Assembly: GCF_901000735.1 (NCBI RefSeq)
Contig: NC_081546.1
Span: 19,591,220-19,655,219, forward strand
Reading direction: 5' to 3'
Source: Corylus avellana
Lineage: Eukaryota > Streptophyta > Magnoliopsida > Fagales > Betulaceae
DNA length: 64,000 nt
Shown piece after piece: positions 44,956 to 56,500 of the stretch; the first letter of the stretch is position 1; each line of letters starts with the position of its first letter. The notes beneath the pieces are model-generated. The model did no database searches, had not been told where the DNA came from, and saw only the letters and a program-made list of their open reading frames with translations. The position numbers were made by a program, and so were the translations under genes.

Positions 44956-47900
44956 AGGAAGATGATATGAATTGATTTCGGGTGTGTGTATATATATATA
45001 TATATATGCAAAATATATATATATAGGCAAATAGGGCAATGCCACCCAATGGTGAAAGTATTGTGGTGTTAGTGTAGGGAAGCTAGATCATGTGATTTTG
45101 CTTCAAGGCGAGTCCAATCGAACAGCCTGTTGGTTTGTTTTAATAATTTATGTGCAGTTTGTGAAGATTAATAATTTATGTGAAGGGGGCAGATCGATTA
45201 ACAAAACAAAGTTTTTGTAGTTCTGTGTTTTCTAAATATATTTTAGAATAGTTTCAAGCCACGCAATAGAGTGGTCTCGGCCTAGTGGCATGCCGGGCCC
45301 ACGTTTAAAGTTGAGTTTAATTTAGGTCAACTAAGCCCACTCGAAAGTTGTTTGAGACAGGCGATTTAGCTATATCATTATCAGTAATTTTAAATTCTCA
45401 ATTCGTGTTTTACTTTTATTTTATTGAGTTGATGTGGTAGTACTCATAGTCTTTAAATTTTTATTTTTGTAATAAAGGTAGTAGAATGAAAATATGACGA
45501 GAGTTGAGTATGTAGTATTACTCATTATCACTGTACAATGTCGTAATTAATGAACCATTATTTTTCCTTGTTTATTAACCAAATCATATAGAAGATTCAT
45601 TAGCCACATAAAATGCTCATAAAAGAAAAATTGCCTCAAAAAGAGAGAAGGAGAGGAAGGGGGAATGTCTAACCATGCCCAAAACAAAAGCCCCACCCTA
45701 AGATCCGATCAACATCTTTAAGCTCTTTTTTCAAGTCTTGGCCCATGGGCCATTGTAATATACTAGAGCATTCAAGTTTTAGTTAAAATTGGAGAAAATA
45801 ATTTGGATTTTTTTAATTTGGAGAATCACTTTTAGAAGAACCAAACATCAAACTATTTACATATTTTTCAACTTTAATTATATATTCGTTTTTTTTTATT
45901 CTCCTTTCATCTCCTCCACCTATCTCTCCTCCACATTTGTCGCTCTCCCTCTACTCTTTACTCCCCTAACAAGCCAGTCAGTGTCGGCGACTTAGCAACG
46001 ATGAACAAGCACAAGAAAAATTTTGTATTAGGTAAAAAGTAGCATAAAATGTGTCACATTGTTCTTATTTTTGGGCTGAGTTTTGGGTTGGGCTTCATTT
46101 TATAGGGGTTAAAATGTCAAGAGGGGCTAAGTTTTAGGTTGGGCTTTACTTTATAGGGGCTAAAGTGTTAAAAGACTAAGAAATTTGGGATTAAAAATAC
46201 TTACAGATTTTTTTTTTTAAAAAAGATTTACAAGGGGTGTATATCCGCCACTACTGACAACAACCTCTTTCCCTATCTTTCTCCTCCACTCCAAGCATTT
46301 CCTTGTCACCTTTCATGGCGGAAAAGAAAACCCAAAAGAAAATTGAAGACAAATCTTTCCCTATCTCCTAAACCTCGAAGAATTAGAGGAAGATGTAGAA
46401 CTTTCAACAGATCTTTAAAATGATAGGAAGACACAAAACCCAAGGCAACTTCGGAAGACGCAAAACCAGAGGCAAATCCAAGGTGGGGCTGGCGAAGATT
46501 CAGCTGGAGATGGACCTGAGGGGGAAGAGAGGACATATAAAAATTTTCAAATAATACTTGGCTTATGCTTTTTGCCTCTTTGAGAGAATTTGATATAGAG
46601 TAGACAATTTATTAAATAACTTTTTTATTTTTTAGTTTTGTCAAAATTTGAGAGAAAAGTCGAATTTAAAAAGTGCCACGTGAATCCTCTTAGAGAATCT
46701 AATTAAACATGCATCATTCTTTATAAAGACTTAACATAGTTATTACAAACTAACAATAGTGTCATATGTAGTACATCAAAATATTACAAACTGACTTACA
46801 AGTCAACCATTCTCAAAAGACCGACGCTTCCTGTCAGCTTCAAGAGCAAAAGTTAAGATAAATTGGCATCTTATAATATTACATGTGCTTTATAAGTAAC
46901 TGAGTTCATTATTTAATGGCAGGTACGTCATGTGCATTTATATTCACTAAGTCGTCAGACTTACTTTTATATCATTTCCCTTTTTTTCTCCATATGCGCA
47001 ACTATGCAGTTATAAATAGTTTAGCAGATGTGGATACCGCGAAGCTTCCGGTTATTGTGGAAGATTCGACCTGAAAGATGTTTGAGGACTTATTGCAAGC
47101 TTAGGCAAATACTCATGGTAACTAGTACTTTTGAGTTATGTTGTAAACTTAGAGCTTTGATGCATATTTGTATATTAAAGTATAGCATAGATCCCTTGTA
47201 ACAATGATGTGTATAGTATGATCTTAGCTACTTTGATGTTCTTTAGTAGATGCTCTGGTTATAATGATTAATGTTTATATAATCTTTTTGTTTTCGTTGT
47301 TTAGTATCCTCTCTTTTGAGGAGTAGAGGTCACTGAGTCTTGTTTCGCTGGGGATAAGGTGGAGAGACGAACCGTGAAATTAATTACCAACTAATTAATT
47401 TCCGGAGCATTACAACAAATCTACCCCAATCATCTTAGAATTAATCATTCCATCAATATGACCCCTGCCTCCATATATATAAACAAAATATATATTAAAT
47501 GTTATTAATCAAAAATAAAATTATATTTGACGATGTAAACATACTGTGATTAAGACATAATGAAAACATATTAATTGTTGTAGACATATTCACAACCAAT
47601 CAAAAGATCAGTTTTTGTGTTAGAGTCTACAAAGAAATCAGAAACATCAAGATGTGTGTTACCCTCTCCATTTAAAGTATCAAGAAAAAATGGAGAATCA
47701 ACACGATTACTGTGATTAGCAAAATTCATTTAAATCTTTTTTTTTTTTTTTTTTGTCTTTTATGGAGGCTTGATATAGTTTTACCAGATATTTAGGTGTA
47801 CGACAGGTACGCAACCAATGTTCTTTCATACCATACCTGTAACATTTTTATTCATAGTTTTTTGTAGGTTTATTTTGTAAATCTTTGTGCTCACTTTGTT

Positions 47901-47984
47901 TCGCCTCAGTGTGGTTCCACTTCTGGTGGTATATATAGAGCATTTTTTTTGTAAGAATTATGTGTACGTTCCCCCTGACCTCTA
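44956..47984. other. 3' flank of the CBP60 gene and intergenic DNA
   Basis: A TA tract at 44989-45007, then AT-rich DNA. A two-copy tandem repeat of about 65 bp (GGGCTGAGTTTTGGGTTGGGCTT...) is at 46073-46170. The segment 47040-47410 has no recognisable family. No gene supported. Confidence 0.5.
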
Positions 47985-48730
47985 TTTTTTTCTACCATGT
48001 TCACGTCCATGATCACCGTTTCCTTTATTACCATAAAATGAGGTTCCATTTGCTTCAAGAAATGGTGTAGAATCCGTTGGACGAGATTGATGATTTTTCA
48101 TTAAAAGCTCATTGTTTTGCTCAGCCACTAGAAGATAAGATATTAGTTTAGAATATCTTGTGAAATTACACTTTCAATACTGCTGCTGCAGGAGCACATT
48201 CGAGGCAAGAAATGTAGTATATGTTTTTTCTAACATATCCACATCAGTGACTTTTTCTCTACACAATTTTAATTGTGAGCTGATTTTAAAGAGTGCAAAG
48301 TTTTAGTCACTGACAATCTTTAAATCTTGCAACCTCAGGTATATCCAATCATAACGAACTTTTAGGATGATAACTTTCTTCTGGTGCTCGTATTTCTCCT
48401 TTAAATTATTCCACAAGGTCAAGGGATTCTTTACCGTAAGGTACTCAGTTTTTAATTCTTCATGCATATGGTGGTGAAGAAAAATCATTGCTTTAGCGCG
48501 ATCCTGCTTGGATGCTTAATTATCTTTCTTAATAGTATTTCCAAGATTCATAGCTTCAAGATAGATCTTAGCATCAATGATCCAAAATAAGTAATTATTG
48601 CCATAAACATCAAGAGCAACAAACTCAAGTTTTGTAAGATTTGACATTATGTCACGGATAGCTTTTGATGTTAAAGATCAAAAGAACACAACAATTGGCT
48701 AGAGCTTCGTGCTGATAACGTAGTTTAAAA
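47985..48730 (-). pseudogene. Copia Gag fossil with adjacent primer-binding site
   Basis: Minus strand from ATG at 48647: MSNLTKLEFVALDVYGNNY, then KAMIFLHHHMHEELKTEYL, LTLWNNLKEKYEHQKKVI, RYDWIYLRLQDLK, FALFKISSQLKLC, NVLLQQQY and SYLLVAEQNNELLMKNHQSRP, the pattern of UBN2/DUF4219 copia Gag proteins. At least three in-frame stops. Just upstream (about 48709-48722), TTATCAGCACGAAGC on the minus strand resembles a copia primer site, and 48725-49090 may be the adjoining LTR. No pol follows. Confidence 0.8.
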
Positions 48731-49494
48731 TCAAAGAAAATAACAAGACAAGATAAAAATATTGCAATATGTGAAACTAGTTATTCAGGAACTATGTATA
48801 ATTCTTCTCTATTATTATTTTTTATATACTACTCAGTACTCCCTTTTATAAACATGGAATTATAATAGGAGGTTAATGAATATGAAAAGGTAGTATATGA
48901 ATCAAAAGGCTACATCAATGTATTACATGAATGTTATAGGAATTCTAAAAGATGACATAAATGTGTAGAATTCCAAGAGATGGAACTAAATGGTTATCCA
49001 CCAAATACATGAATGTATTCATAACATATTAAATATATTAGTAAATAAACACGTTTATTTAATATGAATCAAAGTATTTTATAAATTAATTGGAGTTTAG
49101 GGCACTAATTTTACATTTTCTCTCTTTACAGACCACTCAAACCATGGCTCCAAACCTATTTGGGTCTAACCCATCTCCTCCTCCTCCTCCTCCTCTTTTT
49201 CTTCTTCAAATTAATTGGAGTTTAGGGCACTAATTTTACATTTTCTCTCTTTTAAACCTTAAGAAACTACAACATACACTATTTCATTTGAAATTGAGAG
49301 GAACTGGTAGGTCAAAATTGTTCAAAAAAAGTGAAATTTCAATTTTGTCCCTCAATTTTTAACCAACCGGTTCCTCTTCATTTCAACCTATTCGTCTACT
49401 ATTTCGTACAATTTAATGACTTCACTAATTATAGGGTAGGTGATAATGTACCTGTTTTTTTGTTTTGTTTTGTTTTTTTGTTTTTTTTTTTTAC

Positions 49495-49895
49495 TCAGGT
49501 TTCAATTTGTATCACAAATGATACCTATGTTATTGACAAAAACGAGATTAGTACCTGCGTCTATATTTCATCAAAAACTAACAGGTTGGCATGTGTTCTA
49601 ATAAAAACATGCCATGTGTCCTAACAAAATTTTTTTAAAAAGAAAAATAAATAATTAAAAAAAAATTAAAACTTAATATATATATATATAGGTGGCCAGT
49701 TACCCCTATTTTGGCTATTAAGGATGGCGCAGCCACCCCCAAGGCTGGAATGGAGTAGCCGAACCACCCCAAGGCCTTTAGGGATGGTTTCGGCCACCCC
49801 ATGCGACCGGTTTATTGGTGGCCAAACCACCCCATGGATTATGGACGGTGGCCGAAGTACCACCCCAAGAGTCTGCAGGGGGTGGCTGGCCATCC

Positions 49896-49936
<41 letters not shown>

Positions 49937-50175
49937 TTTTAGTTTTTTTAATTATTAGTATTATTATTAATTATTTTAATTTTTGTTAGGACATGTGGCA
50001 TGTTTTTGTTAGAACACGGGGAAAACTGTTAATTTTTTTGACGGAATATAGACAAAGGTACTAATCCATTTTTTATCGATAAGATAGGTACCATTTGTGA
50101 TACAAATTGAAACTTTAGTAGGAAAAAATAAAATCGTTAAAACCCAGGCACTAATAAGGTATTTAACCTTTTTAT
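49495..50175. mobile_element. Foldback element with GGTGGC/GCCACC core and TA microsatellite
   Basis: The left arm (AGGTTTCAATTTGTATCACAAATG..., AAAAACATGCCATGTGTCCTAAC) is inverted to the right arm (GTTAGGACATGTGGCATGTTTTTG..., CATTTGTGATACAAATTGAAACT). The core has alternating GGTGGCC and GGCCACC units and a (TA)n tract at 49898-49934. No ORF of known family. Confidence 0.7.
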
Positions 50176-50334
50176 TTATTTATTTTTTTTTTATTTTATT
50201 ATTATTATTTTTTTAATTATGTGATAATGTAGTTGTTATTATAAGTAGCCAATGTTAAAAGGTTAATTGACTTAAAGGTAATAATTTTTTTTTTTGAATA
50301 ACAAGTGTTTCTTAAATTTTTTTTTTTTTTTTTG

Positions 50335-51300
50335 GGTTTAAGTGCCCTTTTGGTACCTAGGTTTTAGCGACTTTAGTTTTTCCTGCTTAGGTTTCATTTT
50401 GTATCTAGATGATACTTGTCATATAGGTAAATACGGAGATAGTACCTCCGTTTATATTCGTTCATAAAAATAATGAATCGCCACGTCAACCAGTCAAAAT
50501 ATGCGACGTGTTCTATGTCCGAATAAAAAATAAAAAAAATGAAGAAAAAATAAAAAAAAAAATAATTAAAAAAAATGAAATTGAGGGGTGGCTCGAGCCA
50601 CCCCCTAAGGCCAGTATAAGGGTGGCAAGGGGGTGGCCAAAACCACCCCAGACTGGTTGTAAAGGGTGGCCGAACCACCCCATGTCCTTTGGAGGGACGA
50701 CCCTCAAATTCGAAAAAAAAGGTAGCTAAAACAACAACGAAAGAACTTGGGGGTGGCTGACCTTTTGGCATGGGGGTGGTTTCGGCTACCCTTGCGGCTA
50801 GTCTGGGACTGGCTCGACCAGCCTCATGACCCTTGGGGGTGATTTGGCTATCCCTAATGGCCAAAAAGAAAAAGAAAAAGAAAGCATTTAGGGTTTAGCC
50901 CCTTGGAAATTGTTCGGCTACCCCCCGAAGGCCATGGGCTGAGAGTGGTTTCGGCCACCCCCTTTTTGGTATTTGGAGGTGAGCCCAACCACCCCCAAGG
51001 CCCTTGGAGGTGGTTCGGCCACCCATTAATTAATTTTTTTTTAATTATTATTATTATTATTTTATGTTTTATGTTTTATTTTTTTTAATTTTTTAATATT
51101 TTATTGGGACATAGGACACATGGTAAGTTTTGAGTGCTTTGATGTAGTGATTTGTTAGTTTTTATGGATGAAATATAGAGGAGGTACTATTTCTGTATTT
51201 ACCAATTAATACGACATGTATCATTATGATAAAAATGAAACTTATGTGAGAAAAAATAAAGTTGTTAAAACCCATGTATCAAAATGGCAGTTAACCCTAG
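50335..51300. mobile_element. Second GC-cored foldback element, same style
   Basis: Arms: ACCTAGGTTTTAGCGACTTTAGTTTTTCCTGC and GAGATAGTACCTCCG... against GGAGGTACTATTTCTG... and AAAATAAAGTTGTTAAAACCCATGTA. The core 50580-51030 consists of GGGTGGCTCGAGCCACCCC-like palindromic units. It lies 160 bp from the element at 49495 and probably arose by separate insertion, since the arms differ. Confidence 0.65.
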
Positions 51301-52064
51301 TTTTTTTAATAGCATTAATAAAAAAAAAAAAATGTGCTCCTTAATTTTAACGAATATATTAAAACGATTTATACAAACTCGTCTATAAAAAATGTATTTC
51401 CATCAACATTTTAGTAGTTGCTCTTAATTTATGGTTTGGTGGGCAACTACTAACTACTATGTACATTGGCATAGTGACTAGTCTTCTGTACGAGATTTTA
51501 TTTATTTATAATTTTTAGCCAGTACAAGACAACATAGCTATCAAACAGGATCACAACTCAAAATAATCGAAGTGGATCTTTTCGGCTGCACATGGAAATA
51601 GAGCTAAGGAGGAAATTTAGTGAAATGCAGTAAGAGTGAGTTTTAGCGACGACATAATATGTTATAATATGAAACATAATAAGTGCACATGTTTACATTT
51701 CTGTGAACTTTTTTTATTTTTTCCCTTCCTTTAGTGAGTACCTTAACTTATATGCTTTTTTATGCGCCTTTCAAGTGATACTTATGTGGCATCGGGTGCC
51801 CTCCACTAGGAAAAAGAAAATGCGGAAATTGTTGAAGTAGGCGTAAAGAAACCAAAAGATGTTGTGAAGACAGTCTCTGCTCTTTGTATTTCTTTGATTA
51901 TAAAAGCATATATGCTGCATGCTACAACCACTGAATTGGAAGCCATTATCTAATGAATTAAAGTAGTACAATCTTTAATAAAATTCATTTTGTCTAAAGC
52001 TCTCGTTAGATTCTTTTTCCTTTGTCTTGCTCTCTCTGACGCCGAGAGATAAAAGTGGGTTTGG
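51301..52064. other. Intergenic, nothing recognised
   Basis: AT-rich DNA without family-specific signals. Confidence 0.5.
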
Positions 52065-52830
52065 CAAGGTCTGATTACTATGTGAAAAACTCTAAACAGA
52101 TAAATATCACAATTTTATGCGGAATTAACGGATATTTATCAAAGCAAACAATTACCAAAATATAAACAATCACACACAAAGATTTTGGTGACGAAGAGAA
52201 AACCTTTTAGAAAACGTTCTAAAAGTAAAACCTCTCCGGGGCAGCCAAACCCAGGAAATCACTATCAAAAGATTATCCAGAGATTACAGACATTAGGAAT
52301 ACTTACAACCCTTTGCAAGACCTTGACTCTGTAAGATCGACAAGCCTCCAACTTGTCTCCTCGCTCACAATCTTCTTCAACGTGATTCTCCTTTATCGGA
52401 CCCTTCCGATAGACTTCAATTAAGCAAACAATCAAAACTAACAAAAGTCCTCTAAGAGGAATCAATTTGGCTCACAACAAAATAATCACTTAAGCACAGC
52501 CTCACACGAACTCTCTGGGGGTGAAAATTCGTGCCTCTCTTCTATAATAATGTATATATATCAGTACATTAAACCCTAGACCTGGGCCCACTAAAAACAT
52601 GTTTTTGGGCATAATAGGTACGGGGTGTCTGGACAGCTGTCCGGACAGGTCAATGGGCTGTCCGGACACGGCCTTGCGGAGCAAAAATAAGATTTCTGGA
52701 ATTGCGGTCCAGACACGGGGAAGGCCTGTCCGGACCCGGCCTGTCCAGTCTTGATCAACAGCTCCGATTGATAGGCGTTTGCGGTCCAATTGAGCTGAAA
52801 TTTTGCAGAGACGTTCATAACACATGAATT
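52065..52830 (-). mobile_element. LTR fragment related to the element at 61140-62222
   Basis: It shares ATTTTGGTGACGAAGAG, GTAAAACCTCTCCGGGGCAGCCAAACCCAGGAAATCA-type sequence, CAACGTGATTCTCCTTTATCGG and ATTCGTGCCTCTCTTCTAT, in the same order as 61210-61600. A cluster of GTCCGGAC motifs is at 52635-52735. It ends about 100 bp before the NLR promoter repeat. No coding part. Confidence 0.6.
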
Positions 52831-52924
52831 TACATTATGAACGGTGGAGATTAGATTCTGAGCATTCTATATCAGTATTTGAGCCTGTAAACAATAGCTT
52901 CTGCATTTTGAAACTAAATTAAGC

Positions 52925-53455
52925 CAGTTCAAACACTATGCAAATCAAGTAGAATTTAGCTAATGAGATATATACGTTCTTAAGTACTATATATACAGCT
53001 GTTCACTAATACGCTTTTATGCACGTTAATCACATAAACACAACCAACTAAAACATTTTTCAGTTTTTATTGCAATTAATTATAGTGTAGTGGGTCCAAG
53101 CAATCGCGACAGAAGATAAGCATGAACGTGAGAACCAAAAGCAGCAAATGGCACCACAAACGTCCCATCTTCTTTTTCAGTTCAAACACTATGCAAATCA
53201 AGTAGAATTTAGCTAATGAGATATATACGTTCTTAAGTACTATATATATAGCTGTTCACTAATACGCTTTTATGCACGTTAATCACATAAACACAACCAA
53301 CTAAAACATTTTTCAGTTTTTATTGCAATTAATTATAGTGTAGTGGTCCAAGCAATCGCGACAGAAGATAAGCATGCACGTGAGAACCAAAAGCAGCAAA
53401 TGGAGAACCAAAAGCAGCAAATGGCCCCACAAACGTCCCATCTTCTTTTTCCGGT
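52925..53455 (+). promoter_or_regulatory. Tandemly duplicated promoter of the NLR gene (253-bp unit, two copies)
   Basis: The segment from CAGTTCAAACACTATGC through CCCATCTTCTTTTTC occurs at 52925-53177 and again at 53178-53455 with only a few changes. The second copy has an extra tandem 21-mer, GAGAACCAAAAGCAGCAAATG. Each unit carries a TATA-like ACTATATATA (about 52988 and 53239), so two core promoters are possible upstream of the ATG at 53586. Confidence 0.75.
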
Positions 53456-53585
53456 TTGAAGTTCTTGCAATTTGTAACTTTTGAGACTCCTTAAGCTTTC
53501 ACTGAAGAAACCAATTACTTCTGCGTTTCAGACCTTCTGTATCGTTCCATCCTTTCTTGATTCAGTCTTTTCCACATAGAAAACC

Positions 53586-56500
53586 ATGCCAGTTGTAGAG
53601 CTTTTCATTGGTGCGTTCCTCCAAGTGCTGCTTGACCGAATGGCGTCTCAGGAGTTGCTGAACTTTGCACGCCGAGAAGGACTTGGAAAAAAGCTGGACA
53701 AATGGAGGAAAACGTTGCCACTAATTCAGAATGTGCTTAATGATGCAGAGGAGAAGAAGCATACTAACGAGGGGGTGAAACAGTGGGTGGATGATCTTAG
53801 AGACTTGGCTTACGATTTAGAAGACATTCTTGATGATTTTGCCACGGAAGCTTTGGTACGCAAATTGAGGGGAGAAAATAAGGTACGCAATCTCATGCCT
53901 GCTTGTTGTACTGGTTTGACTCCACGTGCTCTTAAGATCAAAATTAGGCTGGAGTCTAAGATTACTGAAATTACCGATCAATTCAACGATCTCATGATGA
54001 AAAGAAGTGAATTGAGATTGGTAGAAACTGTTGAGGGGTGGTCATCTGGGAAAACTAGGACACTGGCGCCAACATCTGTCATGAATGAATCTCGTGTTTA
54101 TGGGAGGGACAAAGATAAAGAGGCTTTACTTAAATTGTTGCGGAGTGAAAAATGTATGGATGCTCAAGTCTCTGTGATTCCTATACTTGGTATGGGGGGT
54201 ATAGGAAAGACAACTCTAGCCCAATTTTTATTCAATGATGAAGAAGTGCAAAAAAATTTTGATCTAAAAGCTTGGGCTTACGTTTCTGAAGATTTTGATG
54301 TTGTTAAAGTCACAAAAACAATTTTGAAAAATGTCGACCCTGAAAGTTGCAATGACAATGATGATCTGAATTTGTTGCAACTCAAACTAAAGGAGAAATT
54401 GGAAGGTAAGAAGTTTCTAGTAGTTCTGGATGATCTTTGGAATGAGAAATACAATGATTGGACTATCTTACATGCTCCTTTTCAAGCAGGGGCTCCAGGA
54501 AGTAAAATTATCATCACAACTCGAAGTAAGAGAGTTTCATCAATGGCGGGTACTGTTCCAGCTCACAATTTGCAACTGTTATCAAATGATTTTTGTTTGT
54601 CGTTATTTACCCAACACGCATTGGAGGCAATCGATTTCAGTGCACATCCAAACCTTCAAGATATCGGTGAGGAAATCGTAATTAAAATGTGTAAAGGATT
54701 GCCTTTAGTGGCAAAAATCCTCGGAGGCCTCCTACGCGGTAAACGAGACCGTGATGAATGGGAAAATATATTGAAGAGAAACATATTGAATATACCAGAA
54801 GTGAAAAATGAAATTATTGCAGGTCTTATGCTGAGCTACAATGATCTCCCTTCACATATAAAGCGGTGCTTTGCATATTGTTCAATACTTCCTAAGGGCT
54901 ATGAATTTGAGGAGGAGGAGCTTGTTCTGTTGTGGATGGCAGAAGGTCTAATTCAAGAAAGAGAAGGGGATAAGCAAATGAAATCTTTGGGTAGCGAGTA
55001 TTTTCAATATTTGTTGTCAAGGTCCCTTTTTCAAAAATCAAGGGATACATCGCGATTTATGATGCATGATCTTATCAACGATTTCGCTAAATTGGTTGCG
55101 GGAGATACATGCTTTAGAATGGAGGATCAAATTGGGGGTAGTAATGGAAGGAGACTTCCTAAAAAGGCTCGCCACTCTTCTTACATGCGTGGCAAATATG
55201 ACAGTACTAAAAAGTTTGAGGATTTTTTTGAACTCACATGTCTACGTACCTTTCTGCCTCTTATGCTTCCAAGTCCTGGAAGTCCTGAGCAATCGTATTT
55301 GACTTATAATATCCCTTTTCAATTGTTTTCGAAATTACGATGTTTGAGGGTGTTCTCTTTGAATGGATATCACATACAAGAGCTACCAGATTCAATTGGT
55401 GATTTGAAACATCTACGGTACCTTAACCTTTCATATACTGGAATTAGAAGTCTGCCTGAATCAACAACCACTCTCTGTAACTTACAAACACTGATATTGG
55501 AGGGATGCTCTTATCTAAAGGAATTGCCTTCAAAGTTAGGGAACCTGGTCAACTTGCACCACCTCAACATTCTCAATGCAAATAAGTTGGAAGGAATGCC
55601 TCCTCAAATAGGTAAATTAACTTGTCTACAAACATTGTCTAATCTAATTGTGGAAAAAGGCAATTGCTTTGCATTAAAAGAGCTAGGTTCTTTGTTGCAT
55701 CTACAAGGGACGCTCATCATCTCACGATTGGAAAACGCCATTGAACTTGGGGATGCAAGTAATGCTAAGTTAATTGAAAAGCTCAATCTTACTGAGTTGT
55801 TCCTGGAATGGAGTGTCAATGTGGATGATTCACAAGACAGAACAAGTGAGTTAGAGGTACTTAACATGCTACATCCAAACGAGGATTTGAAAAAGTTCAC
55901 TATCAAGTGCTATGGTGGTTCCAAATTTCCGACTTGGTTAACATGTAATTCTTTTCATATGGTGCTCCTAAGGATTGAAAACTGTAAAAAGTGCACATCA
56001 TTGCCACCGGTCGGCCAACTACCATCGCTCAAACACCTTTTCATCGAGGGCATGACTAGTGTGAAGAATGTAGGTGCTGAGTTTTCTGGCGGTAGTTGCT
56101 CACAACCTTTCAAATCCTTGGAAACTTTGTGTTTTAAGGATATGGAAGAATGGGAAAGCTGGAGCCCTAATGGAGAGTTCCCAAACCTGGTAGAGCTTTC
56201 TATTAAAAATTGTCCTAAGCTATTGGGGAAGTTACCTAACCCCCTTCCTTTATTAAAAAAGGTTTTGGTAGAAGAATGTGAAAGATTGGTGGTTTCAATT
56301 TCAAGCTTTCCTGAACTCTGCGAACTACAAATTGAGGGATCGACAGGGGTTGTGTGCAAAAGTAAGGTGGACTTCAACTCACTAAACTCCAAGTCTCTTT
56401 CAAAAATTTCAGAATTCACATGTCCAATAGAAGGGTTCATTTTTGATGTAAAAGATTTAGCGATTGAAAATTGTGAAGAACTAAGGTCTCTGTGGTCAAA

